From positions 1 to 64,000 of the forward strand of contig JAZGGI010000024.1 of assembly GCA_036480375.1 (NCBI GenBank): 64,000 nucleotides of DNA, given 5' to 3'. The notes under the pieces were generated by a model. That model had not been told where the DNA came from, searched no databases, and saw only the letters and a list, made by a program, of their open reading frames with translations. This document shows, piece after piece, positions 24,784 to 34,424 of this stretch. Both the position numbers and the translations under genes were made by a program. Position 1 is the stretch's first letter. Each line of letters begins with the position of its first letter. Origin of the DNA: Candidatus Zixiibacteriota bacterium (lineage in GTDB: Bacteria > Zixibacteria > MSB-5A5 > GN15 > JAAZOE01).

Positions 24784-26327
24784 TGAATAATCCCGCTCAT
24801 ACAATTAAACAGGCCACCCTGGGCATTATTATTCTTGTTCTGGTTTCAAAGGTGATCGGATTTGGGCGGGAGATGATAATCGCCTACCGCTTCGGCACCA
24901 GCTTAGAATACGATGTTTATCTGGTCGCGGCCTCAATTCCCCTCGCGATATATACATTGGTGGCCGGATTATCCAATTATTTTATTCCGCAAATGAGTAG
25001 GGCGACTACGAAAAGAACAGGTATTGCCCCAATATCAACCATCTGGCCCGAATTTTTTTATTCATTAATCGGATGTATTGCTATTTCCCTAAGTGTCTTT
25101 ACTTTTGCTTCGGTACTTGTAGAAATAATCGCGCCAGGTTTTAACGAAGAAACAATCGCCAAAGCGGTTTATTTAACCCGAATTATGACAATCATAATTG
25201 TTTTTTCGTACCTGGAAACATTTTTCCGTTCAGCGCTAAATAATGAAAAGAAATTTATTATTCCCGCATCGGGGCCGCTTATAGCCAATATAATCCTGAT
25301 CGGTTCGATTATTCTTTTTGCCGCCGCATACTCGACCAGGGCCATAGTATATGGCGTGATTGTAGGATATCTTGTCCAGATTATTGTTTTGTACTTCCCT
25401 TTTCGCAGTCTAAAGTTTCTTCAGGGGATAAAAAAGTTTTCATTGAGTTTTACTGGTAATGGGAAATTTCTGACAGCGATTCTGTTCATTCTTATAATTG
25501 AGGGATCGGCTCAGGTTAATGCTGTTGTTGACAGGTTTTTTGCCTCATCAATGGAAACCGGAATTATTTCGGCGCTGGGTTATTCTTACGTTCTGTATAA
25601 TGTCCCGATATCCATTTTTGCCTTCGCGCTGGCAACCGCAATCTTCCCTTATTTTTCCGAGTCACTTGAATTGAAACAATATGACACCGCCCGCTACATT
25701 TTTCATCGCGCCGTAACCTTAAGCATGCTGATTGCGGTTCCGATAATGATAGTTTTCTGGATTTTCCTTGAGGACATCATTGTTATTGCTTTTCACCGGG
25801 GTGCCTTCGACAGCCGCTCGATTGACCAGACCGCTTACGTCATGAGGTATTTTATTCCGGGAATGGCCGGACAATTTTTGTTCTGGATTATAACGCGGGT
25901 TTATTATGCCGGTAGAGAATATAAGGTTTTGATGATAAATGTCGCGCTCGTAGTTTTTTTGAAATTATTTTTTGCGTATTATTTGATTGAGAATATGGGC
26001 GCTGCCGGACTTGCCCTTTCAACCAGTATAAGTTATAGTGCCGGGGCCTTATTCCTCATGGCTCTGTCGAAACGAGTGTTGCCGGGGATTGGCTGGAAAA
26101 AAATACTGACTTATTTTTTCAAATTGATCGCTATCTCTGTTGTTGTTTTTTGGGTGGCGTCGGTCATATCGAATTGGGATATATTATCTTTTGGCGGAAT
26201 GGCAGAAAGGATAGCGAATACAGTCATAAAATTGTCAATTACTGCTGTGACTTTTTTCTTGTGCGGGCTTATATTTAACATACCTGAATTAAGAGCGATA
26301 TTTGCAAGAATAACCGGAAAAGGGTAA
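24783..26327 (+). CDS. MurJ/MviN-type lipid II or polysaccharide flippase
   Basis: This 514-residue protein has about 13-14 membrane segments and belongs to the MOP superfamily. The start TLGIIILVLVSKVIGFGREMIIAYRFGTS matches the first helix and loop of MurJ-type proteins, including the conserved GxxRE. The segment PISIFAFALATAIFPYFSE and the EDIIVIAFHRGAFD region are also typical. In a polysaccharide locus it most likely moves the undecaprenyl-linked repeat unit across the membrane, taking the place of Wzx. A second role in peptidoglycan synthesis cannot be excluded. Confidence 0.87.
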   Translation: MNNPAHTIKQATLGIIILVLVSKVIGFGREMIIAYRFGTSLEYDVYLVAASIPLAIYTLVAGLSNYFIPQMSRATTKRTGIAPISTIWPEFFYSLIGCIAISLSVFTFASVLVEIIAPGFNEETIAKAVYLTRIMTIIIVFSYLETFFRSALNNEKKFIIPASGPLIANIILIGSIILFAAAYSTRAIVYGVIVGYLVQIIVLYFPFRSLKFLQGIKKFSLSFTGNGKFLTAILFILIIEGSAQVNAVVDRFFASSMETGIISALGYSYVLYNVPISIFAFALATAIFPYFSESLELKQYDTARYIFHRAVTLSMLIAVPIMIVFWIFLEDIIVIAFHRGAFDSRSIDQTAYVMRYFIPGMAGQFLFWIITRVYYAGREYKVLMINVALVVFLKLFFAYYLIENMGAAGLALSTSISYSAGALFLMALSKRVLPGIGWKKILTYFFKLIAISVVVFWVASVISNWDILSFGGMAERIANTVIKLSITAVTFFLCGLIFNIPELRAIFARITGKG

Positions 26328-26332
26328 TTGGT

Positions 26333-27736
26333 TTGATATCCAAATTTGATTATTTGCCATTGCATGGAAAAATCGACATATCCAATTGGGTGTTATTTCA
26401 GGCTGGTATGGTATATATTATACCACTGAGCGCGTTATTAATCTGGAAACCGGTACTCGGGATCGCATTTGGTTGTTTGCCAATACTTATATTGCTGCTG
26501 GTTAATGGAGTTTTTGCCGTATATTTATTAATCATCGGCACCTTTTTGTTTCTTCCTATGCAATTTACAGTGACTTTCCTCCCGGCCGATGTCTGCGCTA
26601 TGATTCTGGTTCTGGCTTATTTTATCGATATCTTTCTGGGACGTCGAACAATAATACAAAATCATCTGTTTAAACCATATCTGATTTATCTTTTGATTGT
26701 GGTTCTCTCGGCCTTGCTCAACGGAGCGACGGCCCTATCCATAAAATTCATTATGCGCCAGATACTTCTTTTTATGACATTTATGGCTGTGTGTCATTAT
26801 TCGCCCCGGCTAAATATAAAACACGTATTTATCTCATTTGCAATAGTAGCGGCGGCAAACTCTCTATTATCTACTATGCAATTTCTTGTCGCAGGCGGAG
26901 GCATACGAACTTTCGGTTTGGCGGGAAGAGGTTATGGGGATCATGTAATGCTTGGAATGTTGATTTGCCTCGTTTATTATTTATGGTCATCTGATATCCG
27001 GGAGCGAGTGTTTTGGACGATCTGTGGAATAATAATTTCAGGGGCACTGGCCGCCACTCAAACTCGCGCGTCGGCAATAACGGCTGGAATTGGAATTGTC
27101 TTAATTATTTCATTTTCTTTGCGTTACAGCTTTAAAAAAAACCTGGCCATTTCACGCAATAATCTAATTCATGCGGCGATATTGGTAGCCGCCGTTATAC
27201 CCATAATATTAATTTATACGCCTTTACTTGACGGCATATTATATCGATTTGGCCGGATTGGACTTCAAGCCAGTGGTACGATTTTACTCCGCTTCACATT
27301 GTGGACGGCTGCCCTCAAAGCGTTTTGGGCCAATCCCATTTGGGGAATCGGTCCAGGGAATTTTGCCCAGATATATTTATGGTTGCCGGAGGTGAAATTT
27401 GATCCGATTTTTTATATGGTTTCGGGTTTATCAACTCACGCTATTGTTATGACAGTGTTATCTGAAACCGGCATTTTTGGATTCTTATCTCTGGGATACT
27501 TTTTTTTCAAGGCGATACGAGTATCTTATGGGAATTTCATTTCGGTTTCAGATACGTGCAGATCGGCTGACACGCTAATATTGTTTGTTATTGCCAGTGT
27601 TATAACGATATCATCCATTTATTCCGGTTCCTGGTTTTGGGGTAACAATAGCTACCACATGGCGATTGTCTTTGGGGTGATTGCCGCTTCAGAAGGTGAG
27701 CGTATCAAATTCAAAACGCGGGGATGTTTAAATTGA
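26333..27736 (+). CDS. O-antigen ligase/polymerase family (Wzy/WaaL-like) membrane protein
   Basis: This 467-residue protein has about 10-12 hydrophobic segments. A large periplasmic loop before the last helices holds FRLTLWTAALKAFWANPIWGIGPGNF-like sequence (about 320-345), which resembles the Wzy_C/O-antigen ligase motif with the G-x-G-x-x-F turn. The start is a TTG at 26333, five bases after the previous stop. The frame upstream of a later ATG is needed for the first helix. Such proteins polymerise or ligate undecaprenyl-linked oligosaccharide. Polymerase is more likely, given the Wza/Wzz genes. The gene overlaps the next by 13 bases. Confidence 0.85.
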   Translation: MISKFDYLPLHGKIDISNWVLFQAGMVYIIPLSALLIWKPVLGIAFGCLPILILLLVNGVFAVYLLIIGTFLFLPMQFTVTFLPADVCAMILVLAYFIDIFLGRRTIIQNHLFKPYLIYLLIVVLSALLNGATALSIKFIMRQILLFMTFMAVCHYSPRLNIKHVFISFAIVAAANSLLSTMQFLVAGGGIRTFGLAGRGYGDHVMLGMLICLVYYLWSSDIRERVFWTICGIIISGALAATQTRASAITAGIGIVLIISFSLRYSFKKNLAISRNNLIHAAILVAAVIPIILIYTPLLDGILYRFGRIGLQASGTILLRFTLWTAALKAFWANPIWGIGPGNFAQIYLWLPEVKFDPIFYMVSGLSTHAIVMTVLSETGIFGFLSLGYFFFKAIRVSYGNFISVSDTCRSADTLILFVIASVITISSIYSGSWFWGNNSYHMAIVFGVIAASEGERIKFKTRGCLN

Positions 27737-28791
27737 AAATTGCCATGCTGGCGCAGGCGGGTTCGGTGCATACCGAACGATGGTGCGAAGCGCTGACGGT
27801 GCGAGGACATCATATTCGTTTAATAAGCAATAGCCGCTCAACCTCTTCCAATGATGAATACGAAACGGTCACGTTGCCCGGGAAGTCATCGATATCATAT
27901 ATTTTGAATATCTTGACGGCGCGAAAGGAAATTTCGAACTTCAATCCCGATATTGTTCACGTTCATTACGCCACCGGTTTCGCACTCTGGGGGATCTTAC
28001 AAAATAACGCTCCGTTGGTTGTATCCGTATGGGGAACTGACATAGTTGACGCCGCCAATAAGAGATTCACAATTGGACCAATTACGCGCAAGGCATTGAA
28101 AAGGGCAGCGTTTGTTACAGCGACCAGCCGGTATCTGGTAAATAAAACCATACAATTTGAACCGTCTGTAGCAAATAAAATAGAACAGATACCATTCAGC
28201 CTGCCATTTTCAAAGAATATTGAAAAACTTGAAAAGAAAAAATCATCTGAAATTGAATTTATTTTTGCCAAAAGCTTTTGGCCTAATTATGCGCCGGACC
28301 TGGTTTTGAGGGCTTATGCCTCAGCTTATACTAAAATAGTTCCTTCACATCTTCGTTTGATAGGCGGGGGGCCAATGCAGGATGACCTTGAAAAATTGGC
28401 GGAAGATTTTGGGATAAAGAACAAGGTAACAATTGAAGGATGGATTGAAAAGACAAAGGCCGCGTCATACATTGCGCATGCTGATGTTTTGCTGATGCCG
28501 TCATATCAGGAATCATTTGGCGTTGCAGCATTAGAGGCCGCTGCTTACGGCTTACCTATCATAGCCACCAATGTTGGAGGCGTTCCCGAAATAGTAAAGG
28601 ATGGGATCAGTGGAATCTTAATTGAACCGGGAGATGAGAGCGCATTGGCAGGAGCAATGGTTCATCTTGGAAATGATTTTCATGTGCGCAAAAAAATGGG
28701 AGCGGCAGGAAGGGAGTATGTTAGAAGACATTACGCATGGGATGAATGTCTGGATAAAATGGAAAAGGTATATCAGAAAATACTGGAGTAA
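27724..28791 (+). CDS. GT4-family glycosyltransferase
   Basis: This 355-residue protein is a GT-B glycosyltransferase. N-terminal acceptor-domain features are HTERWCEALTVRGH and VHVHYATGFALWG. The C-terminal donor site shows LIGGGPMQDDLEKLAEDFG, VTIEGWI, MPSYQESFGVAALEAAAYGLPIIA with the E-x7-E motif (about 258-281) and TNVGGVPEIV. It adds a sugar to the lipid-linked repeat unit in the cytoplasm. The donor and linkage cannot be read. The gene overlaps the Wzy-like gene by 13 bases and is followed by another GT4 gene after 2 bases. Confidence 0.92.
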   Translation: MFKLKIAMLAQAGSVHTERWCEALTVRGHHIRLISNSRSTSSNDEYETVTLPGKSSISYILNILTARKEISNFNPDIVHVHYATGFALWGILQNNAPLVVSVWGTDIVDAANKRFTIGPITRKALKRAAFVTATSRYLVNKTIQFEPSVANKIEQIPFSLPFSKNIEKLEKKKSSEIEFIFAKSFWPNYAPDLVLRAYASAYTKIVPSHLRLIGGGPMQDDLEKLAEDFGIKNKVTIEGWIEKTKAASYIAHADVLLMPSYQESFGVAALEAAAYGLPIIATNVGGVPEIVKDGISGILIEPGDESALAGAMVHLGNDFHVRKKMGAAGREYVRRHYAWDECLDKMEKVYQKILE

Positions 28792-28793
28792 AA

Positions 28794-30023
28794 ATGAGAA
28801 TACGGTTTGTAACTCTATATTTCCCGCCTGAAATGGGAGCAGCGCAGCGGCGCATATCGGAAATGGCTCGGCGACTGGCAAATAAGGGACATAAAGTGAC
28901 TGTCGTAACCGGTTTTCCCAATTATCCCACGGGATTAAAGCCGAAAGAATATCACCGCAAATTCTTCATGAGAGAGAAAGTTAATGGATATGGAATAATC
29001 CGACTTTATCATTATACCGCGCCGAATAAAGGATTTCTGAAAAGGATTATGATTCATTTGACATTCGCGCTCTCGGCCTCCATTTATAATATATTCATGA
29101 AGCGCGACGATATCGTATATATCGAATCTCCTCCTCTTTTTAACGGCTTTATCGGTCTATCCTCGAAATTATTTCGACGTATTCCATACCTGTTTAATGT
29201 GGCCGACCTATGGCCACAAACGGCGATTGAACTTAAGGCCTTAAGAAACAAACAGATAATTTTTTTAGCCAGGTTACTTGAGAGAGTATTCTATGCGCAA
29301 TCTTCCGGCATTATTGCTAATACTAAAGGAGCGCGGAAATTCATAATGGATTTGGGATTTGATGATAAAAAGGCATTATTTATAACCAATGGAGTTGATC
29401 TTCAAGAATTCCACGATCAAGTAGTTCCGTCAACAAAGATACTGAAATACAAGAAGGAAGGAAGATTACTGGCGATTTATGCAGGTATATTGGGCATGGC
29501 ACAGGGGCTGAAAATCATTCTTGAAGCCGCAAAAGAACTGGAACGTGAACCGATAGATTTTCTTTTTGTAGGCGATGGCCACGATAAGGAAATGATGCTT
29601 GAATACAGTAAACAACAAGGGCTAAAGAATGTTACTTTTCTGGATCCGGTCCCTCAACAGGAAATGCCATCGGTTCTCAAGGCTGCGGATATTGCCATTA
29701 TATCTTTGAGAAATTTAAAACTCTTTAATTTCGTAATTCCGTCAAAATGTTTTGAATCAATGGCGTCGGAATTGCCAATCATGTTATCTGTCCCTGGCGA
29801 AATGGCAGAATATGTAAATGCAGCATCGTGCGGGTTTACCGCCGAACCCGAAAACTTGGAGCAAATAGTTGGCGCTTTTAGGAAATTTATCGCTCTGCCT
29901 GATGAAGAAAGAATTGAAATGGGGCGTCGAGGACGAACCTATGCGATTCGGCATTTTTCGCGCGAAGATATTACCAATAAATTGGAATCGGCGATGCGGA
30001 ACGTTTTAAGTCATGGCAAATAA
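28794..30023 (+). CDS. GT4-family glycosyltransferase, WbuB-like
   Basis: This 409-residue GT-B transferase is of the WbuB/Cap-type group. The N-terminus is RIRFVTLYFPPEMGAAQRRISEMARRL, then VVTGFPNYPTG. NVADLWPQTAIEL (about 130-142) is typical of WbuB-like enzymes that act on aminosugars. The donor domain has YAGILGMAQGL, FLFVGDGHDKE, and PSKCFESMASELPIMLS with the conserved Glu. It works in repeat-unit assembly. The gene overlaps the methyltransferase gene by 11 bases. Confidence 0.92.
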   Translation: MRIRFVTLYFPPEMGAAQRRISEMARRLANKGHKVTVVTGFPNYPTGLKPKEYHRKFFMREKVNGYGIIRLYHYTAPNKGFLKRIMIHLTFALSASIYNIFMKRDDIVYIESPPLFNGFIGLSSKLFRRIPYLFNVADLWPQTAIELKALRNKQIIFLARLLERVFYAQSSGIIANTKGARKFIMDLGFDDKKALFITNGVDLQEFHDQVVPSTKILKYKKEGRLLAIYAGILGMAQGLKIILEAAKELEREPIDFLFVGDGHDKEMMLEYSKQQGLKNVTFLDPVPQQEMPSVLKAADIAIISLRNLKLFNFVIPSKCFESMASELPIMLSVPGEMAEYVNAASCGFTAEPENLEQIVGAFRKFIALPDEERIEMGRRGRTYAIRHFSREDITNKLESAMRNVLSHGK

Positions 30024-30699
30024 TCGCGAGAAGGCAGCCAATATATATAATTCGAGGAAAGATATCGATGACCGCTATTCACTCACTAAACCGGGTAATA
30101 AATACAACTATAAGAATCTTTATAATGGCATCGAAGATCTTCTATTATCCGCCTTTTCTGATTTGTCTGAGGTTAAATTTCTTGAGGTTGGATGTGGAGA
30201 ATTATTTTGGCCGGAAGTGTTTATGGAAATAGGCTGCCGGTCGGAAAATTGTTTTGGAACCGATATCCTCCACCAACGAATGGTCAAAGGACGAGAAAAG
30301 GGACGGCACACCGCCGCGGTAACATCATCTGTACTCGAATTGCCGTTTAAGTCAGACAGTTTTGATTTAATCTGTCAGCTTACCTTGATGACCTCGATCT
30401 CTGAAGATGCAGATCGTGATATGGCAGTAGAAGAAATGCTGAGAGTCCTCAAGCCGGGGGGATATATTCTCTGGTATGATTTCAGATACAATAATCCAAA
30501 AAATCCTTATACTCGCGCGATAGGCAAAAACGAGCTGCATGAGCTATTTGCCCCCTTACCGGTCCAATTAAAAACAATTACGGTATTTCCACCGCTGGCA
30601 AGAAAAATGCCTGCCGCCGGCGTTCCTTTATTGAAATTTATCAATCTATTTTCTATGTTACGAACACATTACCTGGCTTTGATTGGACCGAAAGGATGA
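30013..30699 (+). CDS. Class I SAM-dependent methyltransferase
   Basis: This 228-residue methyltransferase has motif I as FLEVGCGELFWPEVF (about 56-70), the acidic motif-II residue in CFGTDILHQRM (about 79-89), and motif IV as LPFKSDSFDLICQLTLMTSI with EEMLRVLKPGGYILWYDF further on. In this locus it may methylate a sugar of the polymer or a lipid-linked intermediate. The acceptor is unknown. It overlaps the previous GT gene by 11 bases and is followed after 6 bases by an aminotransferase gene. Confidence 0.88.
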   Translation: MANNREKAANIYNSRKDIDDRYSLTKPGNKYNYKNLYNGIEDLLLSAFSDLSEVKFLEVGCGELFWPEVFMEIGCRSENCFGTDILHQRMVKGREKGRHTAAVTSSVLELPFKSDSFDLICQLTLMTSISEDADRDMAVEEMLRVLKPGGYILWYDFRYNNPKNPYTRAIGKNELHELFAPLPVQLKTITVFPPLARKMPAAGVPLLKFINLFSMLRTHYLALIGPKG

Positions 30700-30705
30700 T
30701 TTTAG

Positions 30706-31866
30706 ATGGCAATTAAAAACGTGCCCTTTTATCGGCAGTCATTCGATAAAACCGAAATCGCGGAAGTCACCGATACTATAAAAAGCGGATGGGTAACGAC
30801 CGGAACGAAAGCGCACAAGCTCGAAGAATTGATATCCGGGTACGTGGGGGCGAAATACGCCGCGGCGGTAAATTCCTGCACGGCCGGGATGCACCTTCTG
30901 CTTAAAGCGTCGGGGATAGGCCCCGGCGACGAAGTAGTTACGACTCCCTACACGTTCGCCTCAACGAGTGAAGCAATTTTATATACCGGAGCCAAGCCGG
31001 TTTATTGCGATATCAATTATAAAACGTTAAATATAGAAGCAAATGCGGCATCCTGTAAAGTAGGCAAAAAAACCCGAGCGTTATTACCGGTCCATATCGC
31101 CGGTTTGCCGGTCAATATGAAGAAATATGTATCGCTTGCCAAAATCAAAAAAATCAAATTTTTCGATGACGCGGCTCACGCTATCGGGGCGGAATATAAC
31201 GGTCAAAAAATAGGTTCTATCGGCGATGGAAGCGCCTTCAGTTTTTATGCCACCAAAAATTTGACAACCGGCGAGGGCGGTATGATTACCACCCGGCATA
31301 AACGACTCGCTGAAAAGGTAAAACTCTTATCCTTGCATGCGATGAGCAGAGGCGCCTGGAAAAGATATACCAAAGGCGGCAGCTGGCGGTATGATCTTCT
31401 TGATCTGGGATATAAATACAACATGTCCGACCTGGCGGCATCGCTGGGCCTGGCGCAATTTAAAAAGTTCGAATCATTTCAAACCAAAAGACGGCGAGCG
31501 GCACAAAGATATATTTCGAATTTATCTCAAATCGATGCGATTCGATTGCCTTTTGTCGATAGCAATTCGGTTCATGCCTGGCACCTGTTTCTGCTCCGCC
31601 TGAAATTGAATAAATTGAAAATAAATCGCGACCGATTTATTGTTGAGCTGAATCAGCGAGGGATCGGCACCTCGGTTCATTTTATCCCATTGTTCCTGCA
31701 GACTTTTTATCGCCGTCATTTGGGTTTGGACAAAAAAGATTTTCCCAACGCTTATAAGGCTTACCGGGAAGTCATAACCCTGCCTTTGTTTCCCGATATT
31801 AAACCGGGCGAAATCGATTATGTCTGCGACACCATCGGAACAATCGTGAAAAAATATCGTCGATGA
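30706..31866 (+). CDS. DegT/DnrJ/EryC1-type sugar aminotransferase, second copy
   Basis: This 386-residue PLP sugar aminotransferase has NSCTAGMHLLLKASGIGPGD (about 64-83), FFDDAAHAIGAEY (about 153-165) and the Schiff-base Lys in SFYATKNLTTGEGGM (about 178-192). It differs from the copy at 22552 in sequence and is closer to the PseC/ArnB/PglE-like group that makes 4-aminosugars. It may supply the sugar primed by the next gene. The start of that gene overlaps the end by 4 bases (ATGA). Confidence 0.9.
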   Translation: MAIKNVPFYRQSFDKTEIAEVTDTIKSGWVTTGTKAHKLEELISGYVGAKYAAAVNSCTAGMHLLLKASGIGPGDEVVTTPYTFASTSEAILYTGAKPVYCDINYKTLNIEANAASCKVGKKTRALLPVHIAGLPVNMKKYVSLAKIKKIKFFDDAAHAIGAEYNGQKIGSIGDGSAFSFYATKNLTTGEGGMITTRHKRLAEKVKLLSLHAMSRGAWKRYTKGGSWRYDLLDLGYKYNMSDLAASLGLAQFKKFESFQTKRRRAAQRYISNLSQIDAIRLPFVDSNSVHAWHLFLLRLKLNKLKINRDRFIVELNQRGIGTSVHFIPLFLQTFYRRHLGLDKKDFPNAYKAYREVITLPLFPDIKPGEIDYVCDTIGTIVKKYRR

Positions 31867-32453
31867 AACGGTTTTTTGATTTTGTTGTATCGCTGTCGGG
31901 ATTGCTTGTCCTGTCTCCGCTCCTGATTTTAATTAGCCTGGCAATCCTGTTTTCTATGGGCTGGCCGATTTTTTACAGGCAGGTCAGGGTGGGAAAAAAC
32001 GGCCGGAAATTTAAGATTATCAAATTCCGCAGTATGGTTAAAAACGCGGAAAAACGGGGTCCCGAATTCACAACCGGGGGAGATTCACGGATTACTCCTT
32101 TGGGTGGAATCCTGCGAAAAACCAAACTGGATGAATTGCCGCAGTTTATGAACGTATTAATCGGAGACATGTCTTTGGTCGGGCCGCGGCCCGAAGTCCC
32201 GCGCTATGTCGCGCTGTATAATGAGGAGCAAAAACAGGTTTTGTCCGTTCGTCCCGGGTTGACCGATCCGGCTTCAATCGCCTATCGTAATGAGGAAGAA
32301 ATTCTGGCCGGATACGAAGACAGCGAAAAAGCGTATATTGAAGAAATAATGCCGGCCAAACTGGAATTGAATCTGGAGTATATCAATCGGGTTTGTTTTA
32401 CGACCGACATATCTTTAATATTTAAAACCATCAGCAAAATATTTTCCCGCTAA
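31863..32453 (+). CDS. Small phosphoglycosyltransferase (PglC/WcaJ-type priming enzyme)
   Basis: This 196-residue monotopic phosphoglycosyltransferase has an N-terminal membrane helix (FFDFVVSLSGLLVLSPLLIL), then KFRSMVKNAE, the catalytic Asp-Glu pair in TKLDELPQFMNVLIGDMSLVGPRPE (about 94-118, two pieces) and RPGLTDPASI. These enzymes move a phospho-sugar from UDP-sugar to undecaprenyl phosphate, starting repeat-unit synthesis. The size is that of the minimal PglC form, without the four-helix N-terminal bundle of WcaJ. A bundle of that kind appears instead in the next gene. Confidence 0.93.
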   Translation: MKRFFDFVVSLSGLLVLSPLLILISLAILFSMGWPIFYRQVRVGKNGRKFKIIKFRSMVKNAEKRGPEFTTGGDSRITPLGGILRKTKLDELPQFMNVLIGDMSLVGPRPEVPRYVALYNEEQKQVLSVRPGLTDPASIAYRNEEEILAGYEDSEKAYIEEIMPAKLELNLEYINRVCFTTDISLIFKTISKIFSR

Positions 32454-32460
32454 TGAGCCC

Positions 32461-32488
32461 TTGCCAGCCATAATAATTTATGTATATT
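32461..32488 (+). promoter_or_regulatory. Probable sigma-70 promoter for the membrane-CBS-SDR gene
   Basis: TTGCCA (32461-32466) and TATATT (32483-32488) are separated by 16 bases and lie 28 bases before the ATG at 32516. The last locus gene could therefore have its own promoter in addition to read-through. Confidence 0.5.
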
Positions 32489-32515
32489 ATCATGCTTTAT
32501 TGGGATTGAGAGATT

Positions 32516-34321
32516 ATGCGGAAGAGACTGTATTCATACTTACTGGCAGCTTTTGATTTTATTTTATTCAATATTGTTGTCTGGATTCAGATATTATTAA
32601 GGCCCTCTATAAGTGAAATTTATGGAGGCGGAGTCATACAATTTTTACTGCCGACTTTTACCGCTTTGGTAATGGTTGGACTTTTGGCTTTATTCAAGCA
32701 GTATCGGTTCAAGAAAAAAGACCGTTTCCTCCGTCAATTTACCAGCGCGTTCAATGTTGTCACCCTCGGATTTTTATTGATAGTAATTATCAGTGTTGAT
32801 CTGGGCGCCATGCGGGAATTTGAGCGGGGGTATCTTCTGATATTGCTCGTCGGCTTACTGGTGGCAACGGCCCTTTCTCGAATCATCACTTATTTATGGT
32901 TCGGAGGTAAACCTGATTTTTCGCTCAAGGAACCGGTTGTTTTGAAGCAGGGTAATTCGCATCAAAACGGAAATAATAAGCCCTTGATAATTCATAATAA
33001 TGTTGCAGTCAGCGAAATAAAAAAGCGTATCGATAGTTCTCCCTTTGATTTTGCCGTGATTACCGACGAAAGCGGGTATTTCAAAGGGGTCATAAATGAC
33101 GGCGATATCATTGAAGCCACAATGCAAAACGGCCATGAGTTGAAGATAAAGGATATTCTTAATCACTCCTATCCGGTCGCGAGGGAAGATATATCCGCGG
33201 GTCGGATGCGGCAAATAATGCTGGAGCGCAATCTTAGGTTCTTGCCTTTACTCAGCGGCGAAGGCAAACCATCGCGAGTCGTCTTACTTTCCAATCTCAA
33301 CGCCAAATATCAGGACCTGATGCAATCTCGGGGCACAGGCCAGGTTCTCATAATCGGCGGCGCCGGATATATCGGTTCAGTGATGACCCGTTATCTGCTC
33401 AAACGCGGTTATCGGGTAGCCGTTCTGGATAATCTGATGTTCGGTTACGACGCCCTCAAAGATTTGGATAATCATCCGGCTTATCGATTTTATAAAGGCG
33501 ACGCGCGTAATATTCAGGATTTATTGACGGCCATAGAAGATGTCGATAGCGTTATTCACCTGGCGGCTATCGTGGGCGATCCGGCCTGCGCTCTTGACCC
33601 CCGGGCTACTATCGACATAAATTATGAAGCTTCCAAAATCCTGGTCGATACCTGCCTGAACAAAAATGTCAAACGGCTTCTCTTCGCTTCGAGTTGTTCT
33701 GTATATGGGGCGAGTGAAAACGATGAATTGCTCACCGAAGAATCGCCACTTAATCCGATCTCACTATACGCCGAAACACGCATCCGTTCCGAGGAAGCGA
33801 TATTAAATCAAGCCGAGTCGCCTCTGGTGGTGACTATGTTCCGCCTCGCGACGGTCTTTGGTTTTTCGTACCGACCTCGTTTTGATCTGGTCGTAAATAT
33901 CCTTACCGCTCGCGCTTTGCAGGAAGGAGAGATATCGATCTTTGGCGGTTCGCAATGGCGGCCTAATATTCACGTTCGGGACGTTGTCGGGGGTTTTGTA
34001 GCCGGGATGGAAGCACCCATTGAAGTTGTCGATCGGCAGGTATATAACCTCGGTTCAGAGAAAGAAAATTACCGAATCGCCCGAATCGGCGATATGGTCA
34101 AAGAAGCTCTGCCGGATACGATTGTCAAAACCGTTGATGCGGAGATAGACAGTCGTGATTATAAGGTCAATTTCGATAAGATCGAAAAGGCTCTCAACTG
34201 GCAGGCCGAGGTGAGCGTCCCCGAGGGAATACAGGAAATCATAAGAGCATATCATCAAAACAAATTCGGACATTATTCCGAGAAACGATATTCAAATCTG
34301 AAAATCCTGCAAGAAGCATAG
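32516..34321 (+). CDS. Fusion protein: four-helix membrane bundle, CBS pair and NAD-dependent epimerase/dehydratase
   Basis: This 601-residue protein has three parts. Residues 1-135 have four hydrophobic helices, like the N-terminal bundle of WbaP/CapD-type proteins. Residues about 155-275 read as a CBS pair (FAVITDESGYFKGVINDGDII; LRFLPLLSGEGKPSRVVLLS in sense). Residues about 278-590 are an extended short-chain dehydrogenase with the NAD motif GGAGYIGS, VIHLAAIVGDP, SSCSVYG and a C-terminal sugar-binding segment. The SDR catalytic pair is Y418 ... R422 (YAETR), where the family has YxxxK. It probably modifies or senses a nucleotide sugar at the membrane. The Arg may weaken or alter catalysis. 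The gene closes the polysaccharide locus. Confidence 0.85.
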   Translation: MRKRLYSYLLAAFDFILFNIVVWIQILLRPSISEIYGGGVIQFLLPTFTALVMVGLLALFKQYRFKKKDRFLRQFTSAFNVVTLGFLLIVIISVDLGAMREFERGYLLILLVGLLVATALSRIITYLWFGGKPDFSLKEPVVLKQGNSHQNGNNKPLIIHNNVAVSEIKKRIDSSPFDFAVITDESGYFKGVINDGDIIEATMQNGHELKIKDILNHSYPVAREDISAGRMRQIMLERNLRFLPLLSGEGKPSRVVLLSNLNAKYQDLMQSRGTGQVLIIGGAGYIGSVMTRYLLKRGYRVAVLDNLMFGYDALKDLDNHPAYRFYKGDARNIQDLLTAIEDVDSVIHLAAIVGDPACALDPRATIDINYEASKILVDTCLNKNVKRLLFASSCSVYGASENDELLTEESPLNPISLYAETRIRSEEAILNQAESPLVVTMFRLATVFGFSYRPRFDLVVNILTARALQEGEISIFGGSQWRPNIHVRDVVGGFVAGMEAPIEVVDRQVYNLGSEKENYRIARIGDMVKEALPDTIVKTVDAEIDSRDYKVNFDKIEKALNWQAEVSVPEGIQEIIRAYHQNKFGHYSEKRYSNLKILQEA

Positions 34322-34358
34322 AGAATACCAATGGGTAAATCGGTTTAGATTTCCTTTA

Positions 34359-34387
34359 TTGACCTTGGCTTTGGATTTATCTACATT
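34359..34387 (+). promoter_or_regulatory. Probable promoter of serS
   Basis: TTGACC (34359-34364) and TACATT (34382-34387) are separated by 17 bases, 38 bases before the serS start. I see no T-box or leader structure. Confidence 0.45.
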
Positions 34388-34424
34388 AATTACCTTGTTA
34401 TCCGTGTAAATACTGGAAGGAAAA

